Shown here one piece after another: positions 62,901 to 62,923 of a DNA stretch of 62,923 bases. Every line of letters starts with the position of its first letter. Position 1 is the stretch's first letter. A program made the translations under genes and the position numbers. A model generated the notes under the pieces. The model ran no database searches. It was not told where the DNA came from and saw only the letters and a program-made list of their open reading frames with translations. This stretch comes from Pseudomonas palleroniana (GTDB lineage: Bacteria > Pseudomonadota > Gammaproteobacteria > Pseudomonadales > Pseudomonadaceae), in NCBI RefSeq assembly GCF_003031675.1, contig NZ_PYWX01000025.1, positions 44,712-107,634 of the forward strand, in the 5' to 3' direction.

Positions 62901-62923
62901 GCACCTCGGTCCTCCTGAAATAC

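Noticed and set aside
1..62923. Prophage, insertion sequence, integrative element or toxin-antitoxin module
   Set aside because: No transposase, integrase, phage structural or toxin-like genes were seen; composition is even across the window.
62769..62923. A partial gene at the right edge
   Set aside because: The stretch consists of repeat sequence with hairpins; no frame with a plausible start remains open to the end.

Overview
The window looks like the chromosome of a fluorescent Pseudomonas (P. fluorescens group). Evidence: high GC with long mirror-image antisense ORFs; a Pseudomonas-type pca (beta-ketoadipate) cluster; an Emh/Ttg/Mex-type RND pump with its TetR repressor; olsBA ornithine-lipid genes; an arsR-MFS-xenB block; and many REP palindromes of the GGGAGGGGGCTTGCTCCCGA type. 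No rRNA, tRNA, insertion sequence, integrase or CRISPR array was seen. The content is core and accessory metabolism, transport and regulation.

Layout. 1-8.3 kb, all minus strand: a DUF4142 secreted protein, a LysE exporter, FosA, then NAD(P)-binding protein > LysR > CaiB/BaiF CoA-transferase > HMG-CoA-lyase-like enzyme > MFS transporter (probably a short organic-acid degradation module), and an iron-dependent alcohol dehydrogenase. 8.4-12 kb: a DUF4917 protein with SIR2-like motifs, an XRE-cupin regulator divergent from a class II aldolase and a DapA-like lyase. 12-17 kb: an ECF sigma / FecR / TonB-receptor surface-signalling system with a candidate Fur box, and a DMT permease. 17-30 kb: a methyltransferase, lemA with two TPM-domain proteins, periplasmic beta-glucosidase bglX, clsB, YceI, an amidase, a serine hydrolase, olsBA behind a candidate Pho box, and acpH.

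30-42 kb: arsR-MFS-xenB behind a striking inverted-repeat operator; emhR / emhABC with a TtgR-like operator; an OprD-family porin; and a lipoprotein polysaccharide deacetylase. 42.5-53.5 kb: a complete one-strand protocatechuate pathway, pcaR-pcaK-pcaIJF-pcaHG-pcaT-pcaB-pcaD-pcaC. Paired candidate PcaR boxes lie in front of pcaI and pcaR, and a nested palindromic repeat fills the pcaD-pcaC spacer. 53.5-62.9 kb: a small conserved ORF, a Pit-type phosphate transporter, a 38-codon CcoM-like membrane peptide with its own terminator, a LysR-RidA-aminotransferase group, and rapA.

The most interesting leads are the nested repeat between pcaD and pcaC, the tiny CcoM-like gene, the DUF4917 protein with SIR2-type motifs, paired PcaR boxes at a fixed 19-bp register, the Pho box ahead of olsBA, the 42-bp-register operator ahead of arsR-xenB, and a REPIN whose two arms carry the same 16-nt insertion. 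No convincing wholly new multi-gene system was found. Family and function calls are from recognition of sequence motifs without database searches.
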